NCBI GenBank assembly: GCA_965203375.1
Contig: OZ241886.1
Span: 3,100,001 to 3,164,000, forward strand
Direction of reading: 5' to 3'
From: CATQHS01 sp965203375
GTDB lineage: Bacteria > Actinomycetota > Acidimicrobiia > Acidimicrobiales > Aldehydirespiratoraceae
DNA length: 64,000 nt
Position 1 is the stretch's first letter. Each line of letters opens with the position of its first letter. Made by a program: the position numbers and the translations under genes. Shown in pieces: positions 1 through 7,683 of the stretch. The notes beneath the pieces were generated by a model that saw only the letters and a program-made list of their open reading frames with translations, did no database searches and was not told where the DNA came from.

Positions 1-757
1 CCACCACCGCCTCGCCCAGCCCCCAGGAGGCGTCGATGGCCACCTGCGACCGGTCCCCGGTGGTGGGGTTCAGGGTGAAGGCCACGCCGGAGGCGACCGG
101 GTCCACCATCTTCTGCACCCCCACCGACATGGCGATGGAGGCGTGCAGGTAGCCCATGGCGTGCCGGTAGGCGATGGCCCGGTCGGTGAACAGCGACGAC
201 CAGCACCGGCGCACGTGGTCGAGCACCTCATCGGCGCCGGTGATCGACAGGTAGGTGTCCTGCTGGCCGGCGAACGACGCGTCGGGCAGGTCCTCGGCGG
301 TGGCGGAGGAGCGGACGGCGACGGGGACGTCGGCGACGCCGCAGTGCTCGCTGAGGGCCCGGTAGGCCTCGGCGATCTCCGAGGCGACTTCGGCGGGGAT
401 CTCGACGCTCTCGATCCGGTCGCGGATCTGGCGCGAGACGGCCCGGTTGGCGGCCGCGTCGTCGTGGTCGATGGACCGCAGCAGCGAGTTCACGTCTTCG
501 ACCAGCGAGCGGTCAGCCCAGATCTGCAGGTAGGCACCGATGGTCACGGCGAAGCCGGGGGCCACCGGCAGGCCCGCGGCCATCATCTCGCCGAGGCTGG
601 CGTTCTTGCCCCCCACCACCGGCTGGTGGGCGGCGCGGTCGTAGCGGTCGAACCAGACGATGTTGTCGGTCATCTCGGAGTCCACCCTCGACGCGGTGAA
701 CGAGCGGACGGTCGGCAGCTCCCGCTCCCAGTCGACGATCGGGCAGGACTCGCACAT
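1..757 (-). CDS. ppsA: Phosphoenolpyruvate synthase / PEP-utilising enzyme, N-terminal part (cut by window edge)
   Basis: Leftward gene that runs off the left edge, with about 250 residues visible. They match the N-terminal ATP-binding half of PEP synthase / pyruvate phosphate dikinase enzymes, which convert pyruvate and ATP to PEP. The diagnostic GGKNASLGEM motif is present, followed by VRSSATAEDLPDASFAGQ, the nucleotide-binding stretch of this family. The swivelling phosphohistidine and PEP-binding domains would lie outside the window. Two starts are possible: ATG at 757, with GGAG upstream and 16 bp after the preceding gene, or ATG at 673, just before the conserved VWFDRYDR stretch. It follows the histidine phosphatase gene on the same strand and may be cotranscribed with it. 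Confidence 0.85.
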   Translation of the reverse strand, partial: MCESCPIVDWERELPTVRSFTASRVDSEMTDNIVWFDRYDRAAHQPVVGGKNASLGEMMAAGLPVAPGFAVTIGAYLQIWADRSLVEDVNSLLRSIDHDDAAANRAVSRQIRDRIESVEIPAEVASEIAEAYRALSEHCGVADVPVAVRSSATAEDLPDASFAGQQDTYLSITGADEVLDHVRRCWSSLFTDRAIAYRHAMGYLHASIAMSVGVQKMVDPVASGVAFTLNPTTGDRSQVAIDASWGLGEAVV

Positions 758-773
758 GCTCGCATCCGCTCCG

Positions 774-2084
774 TCATCGGGGCCGGTCCCCGGGTCCGAG
801 CCCCGAGTGTTTGCCGTCTGCCGGGCCGCCGGCACCTTCGACGGCGCCGGCGTCGAGGCCCTCGGGTCCGAGGCCCGAGTACTGGTCGGTTACGCCCCAG
901 GTCGGGAGGCGGTCCACCGGCGGCACCTTCACCTCCTGGACCCGGTTGCGGTAGGCCACGGTGGCGTCGCGCCCGACGAGGCCGGCCGGTTCGTGGCCGG
1001 GGCGGTCACCGCCGGGGCCGTCGTGGCCGGGACCGTTGTGGCCGGGGCCGTCGTCGCCAGAGCGACCGTGGCCGGGGCGGTCACCCAGCAGCTTCACCCG
1101 GACGTGCTCGGTGTTGTAGGGCTCGCCGGGGTCGTAGCCGAGCGCGGCCACCGCGAAGGCCCGGATGCAGCCGGAGTGGGTGGAGATGGCCAGCCGGGCC
1201 CCCGGGTACTCGCCGGCCAGCCGGAGGATCCCGGCCCAGAACCGGCGCACCGCCATGCTGGGCGGCTCGAAGTGCAGCAGCGGGACGGTGAGCCAGTGCT
1301 GGATCGGGTCGCCCCCGCCCTGCTGGGTCCTCCAGAACCGGTCCATCTCCACCAGCCACAGCGGGCGGTCGCCGCGGGCGGTCCGCTCGTGGCCCTCCAG
1401 CAGGGCGTGGTACTCCCGGAACACCGCGGTCACGTCCTTGATGCCGTCGGGGGCGACGAAGCCGAAGTTGCGGAACTCGTCCGCGGGCTCGGGATCGACG
1501 ACGGTTATGTCCTTCTCGTACTGCTCGAGGCCGTCGAGCAGGCCCCGCCGGATCTGGTGGGCGGTCTCGGCCGCCCGGGCGGTGGCGGCGTGGCGGAAGA
1601 CCACCGTCTCCCCGTGCTTGATCCGCTTGGCCAGGGTCCGGCCGTAGGTGTGGGCCTGCCAGGCCCCCTGGGGGGTGAGGCCCGAGTCGGTCGAGTAGCC
1701 CTGCGTCTCGCCGTGGCGGATCAGGTAGACGTCGTTGAGCAGTTCCCGGGCCGCGGCCGGCGGGGCGGAGATCTCCTTGTTGCGGTTGTCCTCGGTGAGG
1801 GCCTGCTGCACGCCCAGACCGGCCCGGGACCACAGCGGGCCGTCGTCGTCTCCCGGCGCCGCGCTGGCGGCGGCCCGGCGGCGGAACCGCTTCAGATACA
1901 GGGGGGCGGCCAAGCCGTCGGCGCCGTTGGGGCCCTCCGGCTCCGCCGGGGCGGTTACGCCAGTCCCGCCCGGTTCGCCGGCCGCTTCGGCCTCGGCCCG
2001 GCGGCGGCGGTACCGGGCCAGATACAGCGGCGCCTCGATCCGGTCGATCGGCTGGCCGCCGCCGGTCTCGGTGGTATCGGTCAC
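774..2084 (-). CDS. Histidine phosphatase family protein with duplicated N-terminal motif
   Basis: A 436-residue protein with a phosphoglycerate-mutase-like (histidine phosphatase) domain. The catalytic signature LIRHGET is at residues 121-127 and a second catalytic His lies in STHSG near residue 305. The first 110 residues lie outside the domain and contain a short motif twice: APLYLARYRRR (18-28) and APLYLKRFRRR (60-70). Near residues 335-365 there is a Gly/His/Asp-rich run of PGH repeats that looks like an expanded linker. The GTG start at 2084 gives no clear Shine-Dalgarno, so the start is uncertain. The substrate is unknown. It lies upstream of the PEP synthase gene, separated by 16 bp. 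Confidence 0.75.
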   Translation of the reverse strand: MTDTTETGGGQPIDRIEAPLYLARYRRRRAEAEAAGEPGGTGVTAPAEPEGPNGADGLAAPLYLKRFRRRAAASAAPGDDDGPLWSRAGLGVQQALTEDNRNKEISAPPAAARELLNDVYLIRHGETQGYSTDSGLTPQGAWQAHTYGRTLAKRIKHGETVVFRHAATARAAETAHQIRRGLLDGLEQYEKDITVVDPEPADEFRNFGFVAPDGIKDVTAVFREYHALLEGHERTARGDRPLWLVEMDRFWRTQQGGGDPIQHWLTVPLLHFEPPSMAVRRFWAGILRLAGEYPGARLAISTHSGCIRAFAVAALGYDPGEPYNTEHVRVKLLGDRPGHGRSGDDGPGHNGPGHDGPGGDRPGHEPAGLVGRDATVAYRNRVQEVKVPPVDRLPTWGVTDQYSGLGPEGLDAGAVEGAGGPADGKHSGLGPGDRPR

Positions 2085-2268
2085 GAGCGCACGCCCGTCC
2101 GCTTGCAGCCGGTCCCGGTCACGAGCGCCCGCTCACGCTTGAAGCCGATCCGGTCACCGAGCGCCCGCTCACGCTTGAAGCCGATCCGGTCACCGAGCGC
2201 CCGCTCACGCTTGAAGCCGATCCGGTCACCGAGCGCCCGCTCACGCGCTTACAAGCCGATCTGGTCAT
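2082..2268. repeat. 36-bp tandem repeat between phosphatase and dioxygenase genes
   Basis: Copies of a 36-bp unit start at 2123, 2159, 2195 and 2231. The first three are essentially identical and the fourth is diverged. A further partial copy lies upstream around 2082-2122. The unit starts gagcgcccgctcacgcttga. The copies are directly abutting with no unique spacers, so this is a tandem array and not CRISPR. The array reaches the stop region of the downstream dioxygenase gene. Confidence 0.9.
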
Positions 2269-3203
2269 GAGTGGACGCTCATGAAGCTCTGGTCGACCTG
2301 GCCCCGGTAGGTGAACACGGCCCGGCCCATCTCGGACTCGGTCCAGGTGGTGGGCTCGTCGTCGGGGTCGAACCAGTAGCCGCCGGTGAACACCTCGTTG
2401 CGGTTGCCGGCGGGGTCGAAGAAGTAGAGCCCGCACCCCCGGGTGGCGCCGTGGCGGGTCGGCCCGGCGTCGATGGTCACCCCGTGGTAGGCGCAGGCGT
2501 CGGCGGCCCGGCGCAGGTCGTTCCACTCGTCCACCCAGTAGGCCACGTGGTGGAACCCCCCCTGGGGGCCGGTGAGGAAGGCGATGTCGTGGGGCGAGTG
2601 GTCGCGCTCCAAGAACGTGGCGAGCTGATGGCCGTCGTCGGCCAGGATCTGCTCGGTCAGCCGGAACTCGAGGACCTCGGCGAAGAACCGGGTGGTCTGG
2701 TCCACGTCCTCGCACAGCAGGAAGACGTGGTCGATGCGGGGCGGGTGCATCCCCACCAGATCGGCGGGGGCGGGCGGCGGGTTGAGCTGGGGCAGGCCGT
2801 TGCCGACCTGGCGCATCCCGGTCTCGAGGTCCACCAGGTGGCCGCTGGGGGCCTCGAAGCGCACCACCGTCCCCGAGGCGGGATACAGCTCGCCGGGGTG
2901 GAAGCGGGCCAGGTCGCAGCCCGCCGCGGCCACCCGTCCGGCCAGGCGGTCGAGCTCGTCGAGCGACCCGACCTTGAAGCCGAGGCTGTTCAGCCCGTAG
3001 GTGGGGGCGGCCGAGAGGATCAGCGAGTGGTGCTGGTGCTCGTCCCACCCTTTGAGGTAGGCCCGCTCGCGGCCGCTGTCGGTGACGACCAGCCCCACCA
3101 CCTCGGCGTAGTAGGCCAGGGCCAGCTCCAGGTCGGGCACCCGCACATCGACGTGCGACAGCCGGATGATGCCCTCCGGCCCCTTCGGGCCCGGTCCGCT
3201 CAC
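2265..3203 (-). CDS. Extradiol ring-cleavage dioxygenase (catechol 2,3-dioxygenase type I family), copy 1
   Basis: A 312-residue two-module vicinal-oxygen-chelate protein of the type I extradiol dioxygenase family, which opens a catechol ring next to the diol using Fe(II). The C-terminal module keeps the three metal ligands expected from the family: His in RIDHVF, His in FHHVAYW and Glu in GNRNEVFTGGY. The last follows the HGATRGCGLYFFDP signature. GTG at 3203 is chosen because GAGGAGGG sits 4-5 nt upstream and homology starts soon after. It is 45-50% similar by eye to the next gene upstream, a tandem paralogue separated by 70 bp. The true catecholic substrate is unknown. Confidence 0.87.
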   Translation of the reverse strand: MSGPGPKGPEGIIRLSHVDVRVPDLELALAYYAEVVGLVVTDSGRERAYLKGWDEHQHHSLILSAAPTYGLNSLGFKVGSLDELDRLAGRVAAAGCDLARFHPGELYPASGTVVRFEAPSGHLVDLETGMRQVGNGLPQLNPPPAPADLVGMHPPRIDHVFLLCEDVDQTTRFFAEVLEFRLTEQILADDGHQLATFLERDHSPHDIAFLTGPQGGFHHVAYWVDEWNDLRRAADACAYHGVTIDAGPTRHGATRGCGLYFFDPAGNRNEVFTGGYWFDPDDEPTTWTESEMGRAVFTYRGQVDQSFMSVHS

Positions 3204-3273
3204 GCCGCCCTCCTCGCGCCCGGTCCGCTCACGCCGCCCCCTGTTCACTCTCTGGCCCCCCGCCGCCATCGCC

Positions 3274-4182
3274 TCAGGTATGCACGGTGGCGAACCGGTG
3301 GTTCAGCACGCCCTCGTAGTAGAACACGGCCCGGCCGGCCCGGTCCTCGGTCCAGGTGATGGTGGGGAAGTCCGGGTCGGGCCGGTACCCGCCGGAGAAG
3401 ACCTCGTTGCGGGTGCCCATCGGGTCGAAGAAGTAGATGGTGTTGCCCCGGGTCAAGCCGTGGCGGGTGGGGCCGACGTCGATGGTCACCCCGTGGTAGG
3501 CCAGCAGGTCGGCGGCCCGGCGGACGTGGTCCCAGTCGTCGAGCCAGAAGGCGAAGTGGTGCAGCGCGCCGTTGGGGCCCTGCACGAAGGCGATGTCGTG
3601 GGGCTTGGCCGACCGCTCGAGGAAGGCGATGGTCTGATGCCCGCCGCCGTCGAGGAGCTGCTCGGTCAGCCGGAAGTCGAGCACCTCGCGGAAGAACCGG
3701 GCCGCCTCGGGCACCTCCTCGGCATGGACCAGGATGTGGTCGATGCGGGGTGGGGCGATCCCGACCAGATCGGGGACGATGGGCGGCGGGTTCAGCAGCG
3801 GGAGCCGCCCGCCCACCTTCTCCACCTCGCCCACCAGCTCCATCTCATGGCCCGACGGCAGCTCGAAGCGGATCGACTCGCCCTGGCCGACCTCCTGGCC
3901 GGCCGAGACCCGCTCCACCGCCGCCCCGGCCGCGGCCGCCCTGGCCTCGAAGTGCTCCAGGTCGTCGGGGCCGTCCACCTTGAAGGCGAAGCGGTCGATG
4001 CCCACCCGGGGCGCCTCCCGGATGGCCAGGCAGTGGTGGTCGCGCTCGTCCCAGCACTTCAGGAACACCCGGTCCTCGGTCCGCTCGGTGATGTCGAGGC
4101 CGAGAACCTCGGTGTAGTAGGCGACGGCCAGCTCCAAGTCCGGCGCGGTTATGTCCACGTGGCTCAGCCGCAGTACCCCCAT
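3274..4182 (-). CDS. Extradiol ring-cleavage dioxygenase, copy 2
   Basis: A 302-residue paralogue of the following gene. The N-terminal module starts LRLSHVDITAPDLELAVAYY. The catalytic module retains His in RIDHIL, His in LHHFAFW and Glu in GTRNEVFSGGY as Fe(II) ligands. ATG at 4182 is preferred because it directly precedes the conserved LRLSHVD start; an upstream TTG at 4206 is possible. It is the first gene of a leftward pair and is transcribed divergently from the HAD hydrolase. A palindrome at 4225-4241, shared with the IclR gene promoter region, lies upstream, so IclR control is likely but inferred. Confidence 0.87.
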   Translation of the reverse strand: MGVLRLSHVDITAPDLELAVAYYTEVLGLDITERTEDRVFLKCWDERDHHCLAIREAPRVGIDRFAFKVDGPDDLEHFEARAAAAGAAVERVSAGQEVGQGESIRFELPSGHEMELVGEVEKVGGRLPLLNPPPIVPDLVGIAPPRIDHILVHAEEVPEAARFFREVLDFRLTEQLLDGGGHQTIAFLERSAKPHDIAFVQGPNGALHHFAFWLDDWDHVRRAADLLAYHGVTIDVGPTRHGLTRGNTIYFFDPMGTRNEVFSGGYRPDPDFPTITWTEDRAGRAVFYYEGVLNHRFATVHT

Positions 4183-4224
4183 ACGCGTGTAGTCCACCAC
4201 AATCAAACCAGGCTGTCACTCAGT

Positions 4225-4241
4225 ATCCCGCATGGAGGGAT
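4225..4241. promoter_or_regulatory. Candidate IclR operator (palindrome, site 1)
   Basis: The 17-bp sequence ATCCCGCATGGAGGGAT is an imperfect inverted repeat with outer arms ATCCC/GGGAT and an inner C/G pair. It lies between the divergent dioxygenase and HAD genes. The same sequence with two changes occurs at 5981-5997, directly before the iclR gene. GGAGGG inside the site could also serve as ribosome binding site for ATG 4246, so the two roles may overlap. Confidence 0.6.
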
Positions 4242-4245
4242 CAGG

Positions 4246-4944
4246 ATGCGGGCGTGGGCGCGGCCCGGCAAAGATCGGGCCGTGACTGACGACGGCATCA
4301 CCACGCTGCTGCTCGACTTCGGGGGCGTCTGCCTGCTGAACCCGGTCGAGCTGCACCATGTGGCCGAGTCGTCGCTGGGGCTGCTTTCGGGGACGCTGGA
4401 CTGGCACGGCCCGCTCGATCCCGAAACCGACCCGCTGTGGGTGAAGATGGCGGCCGGGGAGGGAATGACCGAGCGCCAGTACTGGGCTTTCCGCGCCGAG
4501 GAGATCGGGCGGCTGGGTGGTCGGGAACTCGACATCCGCAGCTACATGCGCCTCCTGTATCACCCGCCGCGCCCGGAGCTGATCCGCCCCGGCTGCATCG
4601 CCGTATCCTCCGCCGCCCAGCGGGCGGGGCTGGGGGTCTCCGTTTTCTCCAACGACCTCATCATCTTCCACGGCCACGACTGGGCGGCGTCCATGGAGTT
4701 CCTCCAAACGGTGGACTCGGTGCTCGACTGCTCCGCCACCGGGATCTTCAAGCCCGACCCGGCCGCCTACCGGTGGGCCCTCGACGAGTTGGGGATAGAG
4801 GCGGGCGCCGTGCTGTTCGTGGACGATCAGCCCGTCAACGTCTCCGGCGCCGAGGCGGTGGGCATGAAGGCCATGTGGTTCGACATCGCGGACGCCGACG
4901 GGAGCTGGTCCCAGGTGGCGGAGCGGCTCGGCCTCCGCCGCTAA
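4246..4944 (+). CDS. HAD-family hydrolase (subclass IA, epoxide-hydrolase N-terminal-like)
   Basis: A 232-residue haloacid dehalogenase-like hydrolase. Motif I is LLLDFGGV with the nucleophilic Asp but Gly in place of the second Asp, as in the subgroup related to the epoxide hydrolase N-domain. Motif II is SVFSND, motif III FKPDP and motif IV LFVDDQ. ATG 4246 has GGAGGG 7 nt upstream; GTG 4282 is closer to the usual family start and cannot be excluded. It is divergent from the two dioxygenase genes and convergent with the hydratase. In this setting it might act on a ring-cleavage intermediate or conjugate, but the sequence does not fix the substrate. Confidence 0.8.
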   Translation: MRAWARPGKDRAVTDDGITTLLLDFGGVCLLNPVELHHVAESSLGLLSGTLDWHGPLDPETDPLWVKMAAGEGMTERQYWAFRAEEIGRLGGRELDIRSYMRLLYHPPRPELIRPGCIAVSSAAQRAGLGVSVFSNDLIIFHGHDWAASMEFLQTVDSVLDCSATGIFKPDPAAYRWALDELGIEAGAVLFVDDQPVNVSGAEAVGMKAMWFDIADADGSWSQVAERLGLRR

Positions 4945-5115
4945 GCCAGGCTGCCGGTTCAGCCCTCGGCGCCGGGACCGCGACGCGGAACCCGCGCCCG
5001 GACCACGGCGCTGGAATCCCCGCGAGGCACCCCGCCGGGGGCGTGCCCGTGACCCGCGCCGACGGCGGTGCCTGGAACCACTGCGCGGGAATCCCGCGAG
5101 GGGTTGCCGCGCCGC
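4945..5115. repeat. Spacer with decayed copies of the downstream gene end
   Basis: This 171-bp spacer between the convergent HAD and hydratase genes contains ttcagccctcggcgc at about 4969-4983, resembling the hydratase 3' end at 5116 (ctcagccctcggcgc). A diverged internal repeat also recurs, ggaatcccgcgagg-like, at about 5010-5030 and 5088-5103. No gene or terminator with a T tract is visible. Confidence 0.5.
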
Positions 5116-5889
5116 TCAGCCCTCGGCGCGCAGGGTCAGCGTTCCCAGCTCGGGGGAGCGCAGGGTGTAGACGGCACCGGCCTCGAGGTCGAACGGCGCG
5201 GTGAGGCCGCCGGTGAAGACGATGTCGTCGGGGGCCAGCGAGGCGCCTTCGGCGGCCAGGGACCGGGCCAGCCACGCCACCGCCTCGCGGGGATCGCCCA
5301 TGGCGTTGCCGCCGACGCCGGCCCGGGGCTCGCCGCCCGCCCCGAAGGTCACCGGAACCTCAGCCGGCTCGGCCAGCGGCCGGAACTCCCCGATGACGAC
5401 CCGGGCCGCCGACGAGTTGTCGGCGGTGTTGTCGAGCCAGTCGAAGTCGTAGCTCGGAAAGCGCGGATCGACGATCTCCAGGCCGAGGGCCCACTCGCCG
5501 CCGGCTTCGGCCACGTCGGCGCCCGTGGCGTCAGTGGTCAGCCCGCCCGGGCTACGGTACACCAGCTCGGGCTCGACCTTGGGGTGGATCAGGGCGCCGA
5601 GATCGACGTTGCCGCTGTCGATCCGGTGGGTGTCCCACAGGGTTCCCCAGTTCGGGCGGTCGATGCCCAGCGCCTCTCGCATGGCCGCCGAGGTCCACCC
5701 GAGCTTGTAGCCGATCAGGGTTTCCCCGGCGCGCTGCCGCAGGCGGTCGCGGGCGGTGGCCACCGCTCGGGCGTCGGCCCAGGCAAGATCGGGCCAGCGG
5801 CCGGTGAGCAGCGGCGCCGGGGCCGCCGTCCGCTCGCTCGCCTCCAACTCGGCGGCGACCGCCTCGGGATCGAACGGCGCCGTCGTCAT
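5116..5889 (-). CDS. 2-oxopent-4-enoate hydratase / fumarylacetoacetate hydrolase-superfamily enzyme
   Basis: A 257-residue protein of the MhpD/DmpE family, which adds water to 2-hydroxypenta-2,4-dienoates made by meta-cleavage of catechols. It has family stretches such as GYKLGWTS, HPKVEPELVY (metal-binding Glu region), GLEIVDPRF and the C-terminal FTGGL. ATG 5889 is supported by AAGGGG about 8 nt upstream. It is transcribed divergently from iclR across a spacer carrying the shared palindrome. Together with the two extradiol dioxygenases it gives consecutive steps of a meta-cleavage route; 4-hydroxy-2-oxovalerate aldolase and acylating aldehyde dehydrogenase are not in the window. Confidence 0.85.
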   Translation of the reverse strand: MTTAPFDPEAVAAELEASERTAAPAPLLTGRWPDLAWADARAVATARDRLRQRAGETLIGYKLGWTSAAMREALGIDRPNWGTLWDTHRIDSGNVDLGALIHPKVEPELVYRSPGGLTTDATGADVAEAGGEWALGLEIVDPRFPSYDFDWLDNTADNSSAARVVIGEFRPLAEPAEVPVTFGAGGEPRAGVGGNAMGDPREAVAWLARSLAAEGASLAPDDIVFTGGLTAPFDLEAGAVYTLRSPELGTLTLRAEG

Positions 5890-5980
5890 GGCTGGACCCC
5901 TTTTTCTCCGTGGCCGAGGCCCGTCGCCTCCGGCCGGACGCGGGCACGTTACGGCCCGCTCCCCGTCGTCGGCCAGAGTG

Positions 5981-5997
5981 ATTCCGCATGGAGGGAC
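5981..5997. promoter_or_regulatory. Candidate IclR operator (palindrome, site 2)
   Basis: ATTCCGCATGGAGGGAC lies 23 bp before the GTG start of the IclR gene and in the spacer shared with the divergent hydratase. It differs from site 1 (4225-4241) at two outer positions. A repeated palindrome in the two divergent promoter regions of one catabolic locus is what an autoregulated local regulator would give. Binding is inferred. Confidence 0.6.
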
Positions 5998-6019
5998 AGT
6001 CTGGGCTAGGGTCGGCCTC

Positions 6020-6784
6020 GTGCCGTCGAATCGCCTGTCGTCGGTCGCGGCGGCGGCCCGGGCGCTGAAGGCCTTCACCCCGACTGAGCCCACCTGGGGC
6101 GTGGCCGCGCTGGCCGAGCGCCTCGGGCTGTCCACCTCGTCCACCCATCGCATCCTCTCCACCCTGCGCGACGAGGGCCTCCTCGAACAGCTCGACGCCA
6201 CCCGGGCCTACCGGCTGTCCAACACGGTGTTCGACCTAGCCTCGGCCATCCCCACCCATCGCACGCTGCACGAGGCCGTGCTCATGCCCATGACCGAGCT
6301 GCGGCACCTGACCAACGAGACGGTGCAGGCCGGGGTGCTCGACGGGCGGCAGGTCGTCTACGTCGAGCGGCTGGACAGCCCCCACACCCTCCGGCTGTTC
6401 GTCCAGCTCGGCCGGCGGATGGACGCCCACTGCACCGCCACCGGCAAGGTGTTGCTGGCCCACCTGCCCGCCCCTCGGCGCGACCGGCTCCTGCGGGACT
6501 GGGAACTGCCCCGCAAAACGGAGCACACCATCACCGACCACGCCGCGCTCGGATCTGAGCTGGCCTCGATCCGCAAGAACGGCTTCGCCGAGAACCGCCA
6601 CGAGTCCGAGCTGGGCGTGGTGTCGGTGGCCGCCCCCCTGCGCGACGCCAGCCACAACGTGGTGGCGGCCCTCAGCGTGGCCGGCCCCAGCGACCGCATG
6701 GACGACGCCCGCCGCGACATCATCCACCACGTCCGCCGCCTAGCCGCCGCCGCCTCCCGCCAACTCAAATTCGACAGCCGATAG
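6020..6784 (+). CDS. IclR-family transcriptional regulator
   Basis: A 254-residue IclR-type regulator. The winged helix-turn-helix is at about residues 28-58 (VAALAERLGLSTSSTHRIL). The effector-binding domain follows, with the family stretch DAHCTATGKVLLAHL and the C-terminal ELGVVSVAAPLRD. GTG at 6020 is the start closest to the conserved N-terminus, with AGGG about 8 nt upstream. It probably senses an aromatic acid or ring-cleavage intermediate and controls the adjacent dioxygenases, HAD and hydratase. A second, broken copy of its last ~410 bp lies at 7684-8094, so the region downstream has been duplicated. Confidence 0.9.
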   Translation: MPSNRLSSVAAAARALKAFTPTEPTWGVAALAERLGLSTSSTHRILSTLRDEGLLEQLDATRAYRLSNTVFDLASAIPTHRTLHEAVLMPMTELRHLTNETVQAGVLDGRQVVYVERLDSPHTLRLFVQLGRRMDAHCTATGKVLLAHLPAPRRDRLLRDWELPRKTEHTITDHAALGSELASIRKNGFAENRHESELGVVSVAAPLRDASHNVVAALSVAGPSDRMDDARRDIIHHVRRLAAAASRQLKFDSR

Positions 6785-6785
6785 C

Positions 6786-7019
6786 ATGGGCTCAATGGCG
6801 AGATCAGGAAGCACCCAAGGGGTCAAGCCCGTAACTGGCGGGCCCGCAGCCGAGGACGACCGCGATCCGACTGAGGCATCCGTAACGCTGGCAGAACTCG
6901 ATGCGAGCATTCGCAACAGCTCTGAGGTGCCTGAAGATCAAATCGCCGTGCGCTACTTCAGTGACGAAGCACTCCTTGCAGCGATCCGATTGCGCCGAAA
7001 CGGACGCCGCGCCGAGTAG
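6786..7019 (+). CDS. Small hypothetical protein upstream of a RelE/HigB-like toxin
   Basis: A predicted 77-residue polar protein that starts 1 bp after the iclR stop codon (ATG 6786, or ATG 6801) and ends 13 bp before the toxin-like gene. I do not recognise a family. The position suggests a possible antitoxin partner, or an unrelated leader ORF. The C-terminal third (RYFSDEALLAAIRLRRNGRR) could form a helix. Composition is less GC-biased than the neighbours. Confidence 0.4.
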   Translation: MGSMARSGSTQGVKPVTGGPAAEDDRDPTEASVTLAELDASIRNSSEVPEDQIAVRYFSDEALLAAIRLRRNGRRAE

Positions 7020-7032
7020 CGCTCGTTAGGCA

Positions 7033-7335
7033 GTGCCGACCCACGATGAGACTCGCGTCTTCCTGCGCGACTACGAAGGTTTAACACCCCAGCAACAGGA
7101 CAGGTTCGACAGCAAACGCGAAGAATTCGTCGCGGATCTCGTCGCGATGGAGCAGGGCACACTCCAAAGATTCCGGCCCGGGCTACGCGTCAAAAAAGTG
7201 CAAGGTGAATCGCGTCTGTTTGAAATGGCGTGGGCACCAGACGGACGAGCGATCTTTTCGATGGGTGAGCCGGTGATTGAAGGCAAGCGTCACATTGTGT
7301 GGCACCGCGTCGGAGGTCACAACATCCTTCCATAG
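7033..7335 (+). CDS. RelE/HigB-like toxin-family protein
   Basis: A 100-residue protein resembling the ParE/RelE/HigB superfamily of small ribosome-dependent mRNA-interferase-like toxins. The supporting features are a basic central strand pair (RPGLRVKKVQG...LFEMAW), a compact beta-rich C-terminal half and the ending GKRHIVWHRVGGHNIL, typical of many HigB/phage-Gp49-like proteins. The GTG start lies 13 bp after a small ORF that may be its antitoxin. The locus lies inside the segment bounded by the duplicated iclR ends, consistent with acquisition. Toxic activity is inferred only from family resemblance. Confidence 0.6.
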   Translation: MPTHDETRVFLRDYEGLTPQQQDRFDSKREEFVADLVAMEQGTLQRFRPGLRVKKVQGESRLFEMAWAPDGRAIFSMGEPVIEGKRHIVWHRVGGHNILP

Positions 7336-7368
7336 ACCAGTGCTTACATACTTCATGTCGGCTTCACC

Positions 7369-7596
7369 TCAGCCGTCAGCGAGCATCCTCAGGAGTTCTT
7401 GATGGCGCTGGAGGTTGCGCTTCAGCATCGCTTGAAACTCCGGGTCGCGGCGCCGCTTCTCAACGTGGTCGGCCAGAGCATCTCGAATGACATCGCTCAC
7501 AGTGGACTCTTCAACCTCCGCGATGATCCGCACCTTGTCGACGAGTTCCCCGTCTAGGCGCAGCGTCATGCTCTTGATGTCGGCTTGTGATGCCAT
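7369..7596 (-). CDS. Ribbon-helix-helix (CopG-like) antitoxin/regulator
   Basis: A 75-residue protein with a ribbon-helix-helix N-terminus: MTLRLDGELVDKVRIIAEV forms the strand and first helix, and STVSDVIRDALADHV the second helix. The charged C-terminal helix (EFQAMLKRNLQRHQELLRML) could bind a toxin. ATG 7596 has GGAGG 6 nt upstream. It is convergent with the RelE-like gene, with 33 bp between the ends, so the two are not a classic co-operonic pair. No other toxin gene is visible nearby. The upstream inverted repeat at 7640-7669 may be its own operator. Confidence 0.7.
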   Translation of the reverse strand: MASQADIKSMTLRLDGELVDKVRIIAEVEESTVSDVIRDALADHVEKRRRDPEFQAMLKRNLQRHQELLRMLADG

Positions 7597-7639
7597 CGTT
7601 GCCTCCAGTGGTGTGTCCCAATCACCAGGATAGCCGCTT

Positions 7640-7669
7640 GATACCCAGATTGTCAGATGTCTAGGTATC
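7640..7669. promoter_or_regulatory. Possible operator of the RHH antitoxin gene
   Basis: GATACC (7640-7645) and GGTATC (7664-7669) form an inverted repeat 43 bp upstream of the RHH gene start, within an AT-richer stretch that would hold its promoter. RHH antitoxins usually repress their own promoter through such repeats, so autoregulation is plausible but unproven. Confidence 0.35.
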
Positions 7670-7683
7670 TGGCATTGGAAGGA

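Noticed and set aside
2082..2268. 36-bp repeats resembling a CRISPR array
   Set aside because: The copies are directly adjacent with no unique spacers, there are no cas genes, and the repeat derives from neighbouring gene ends.
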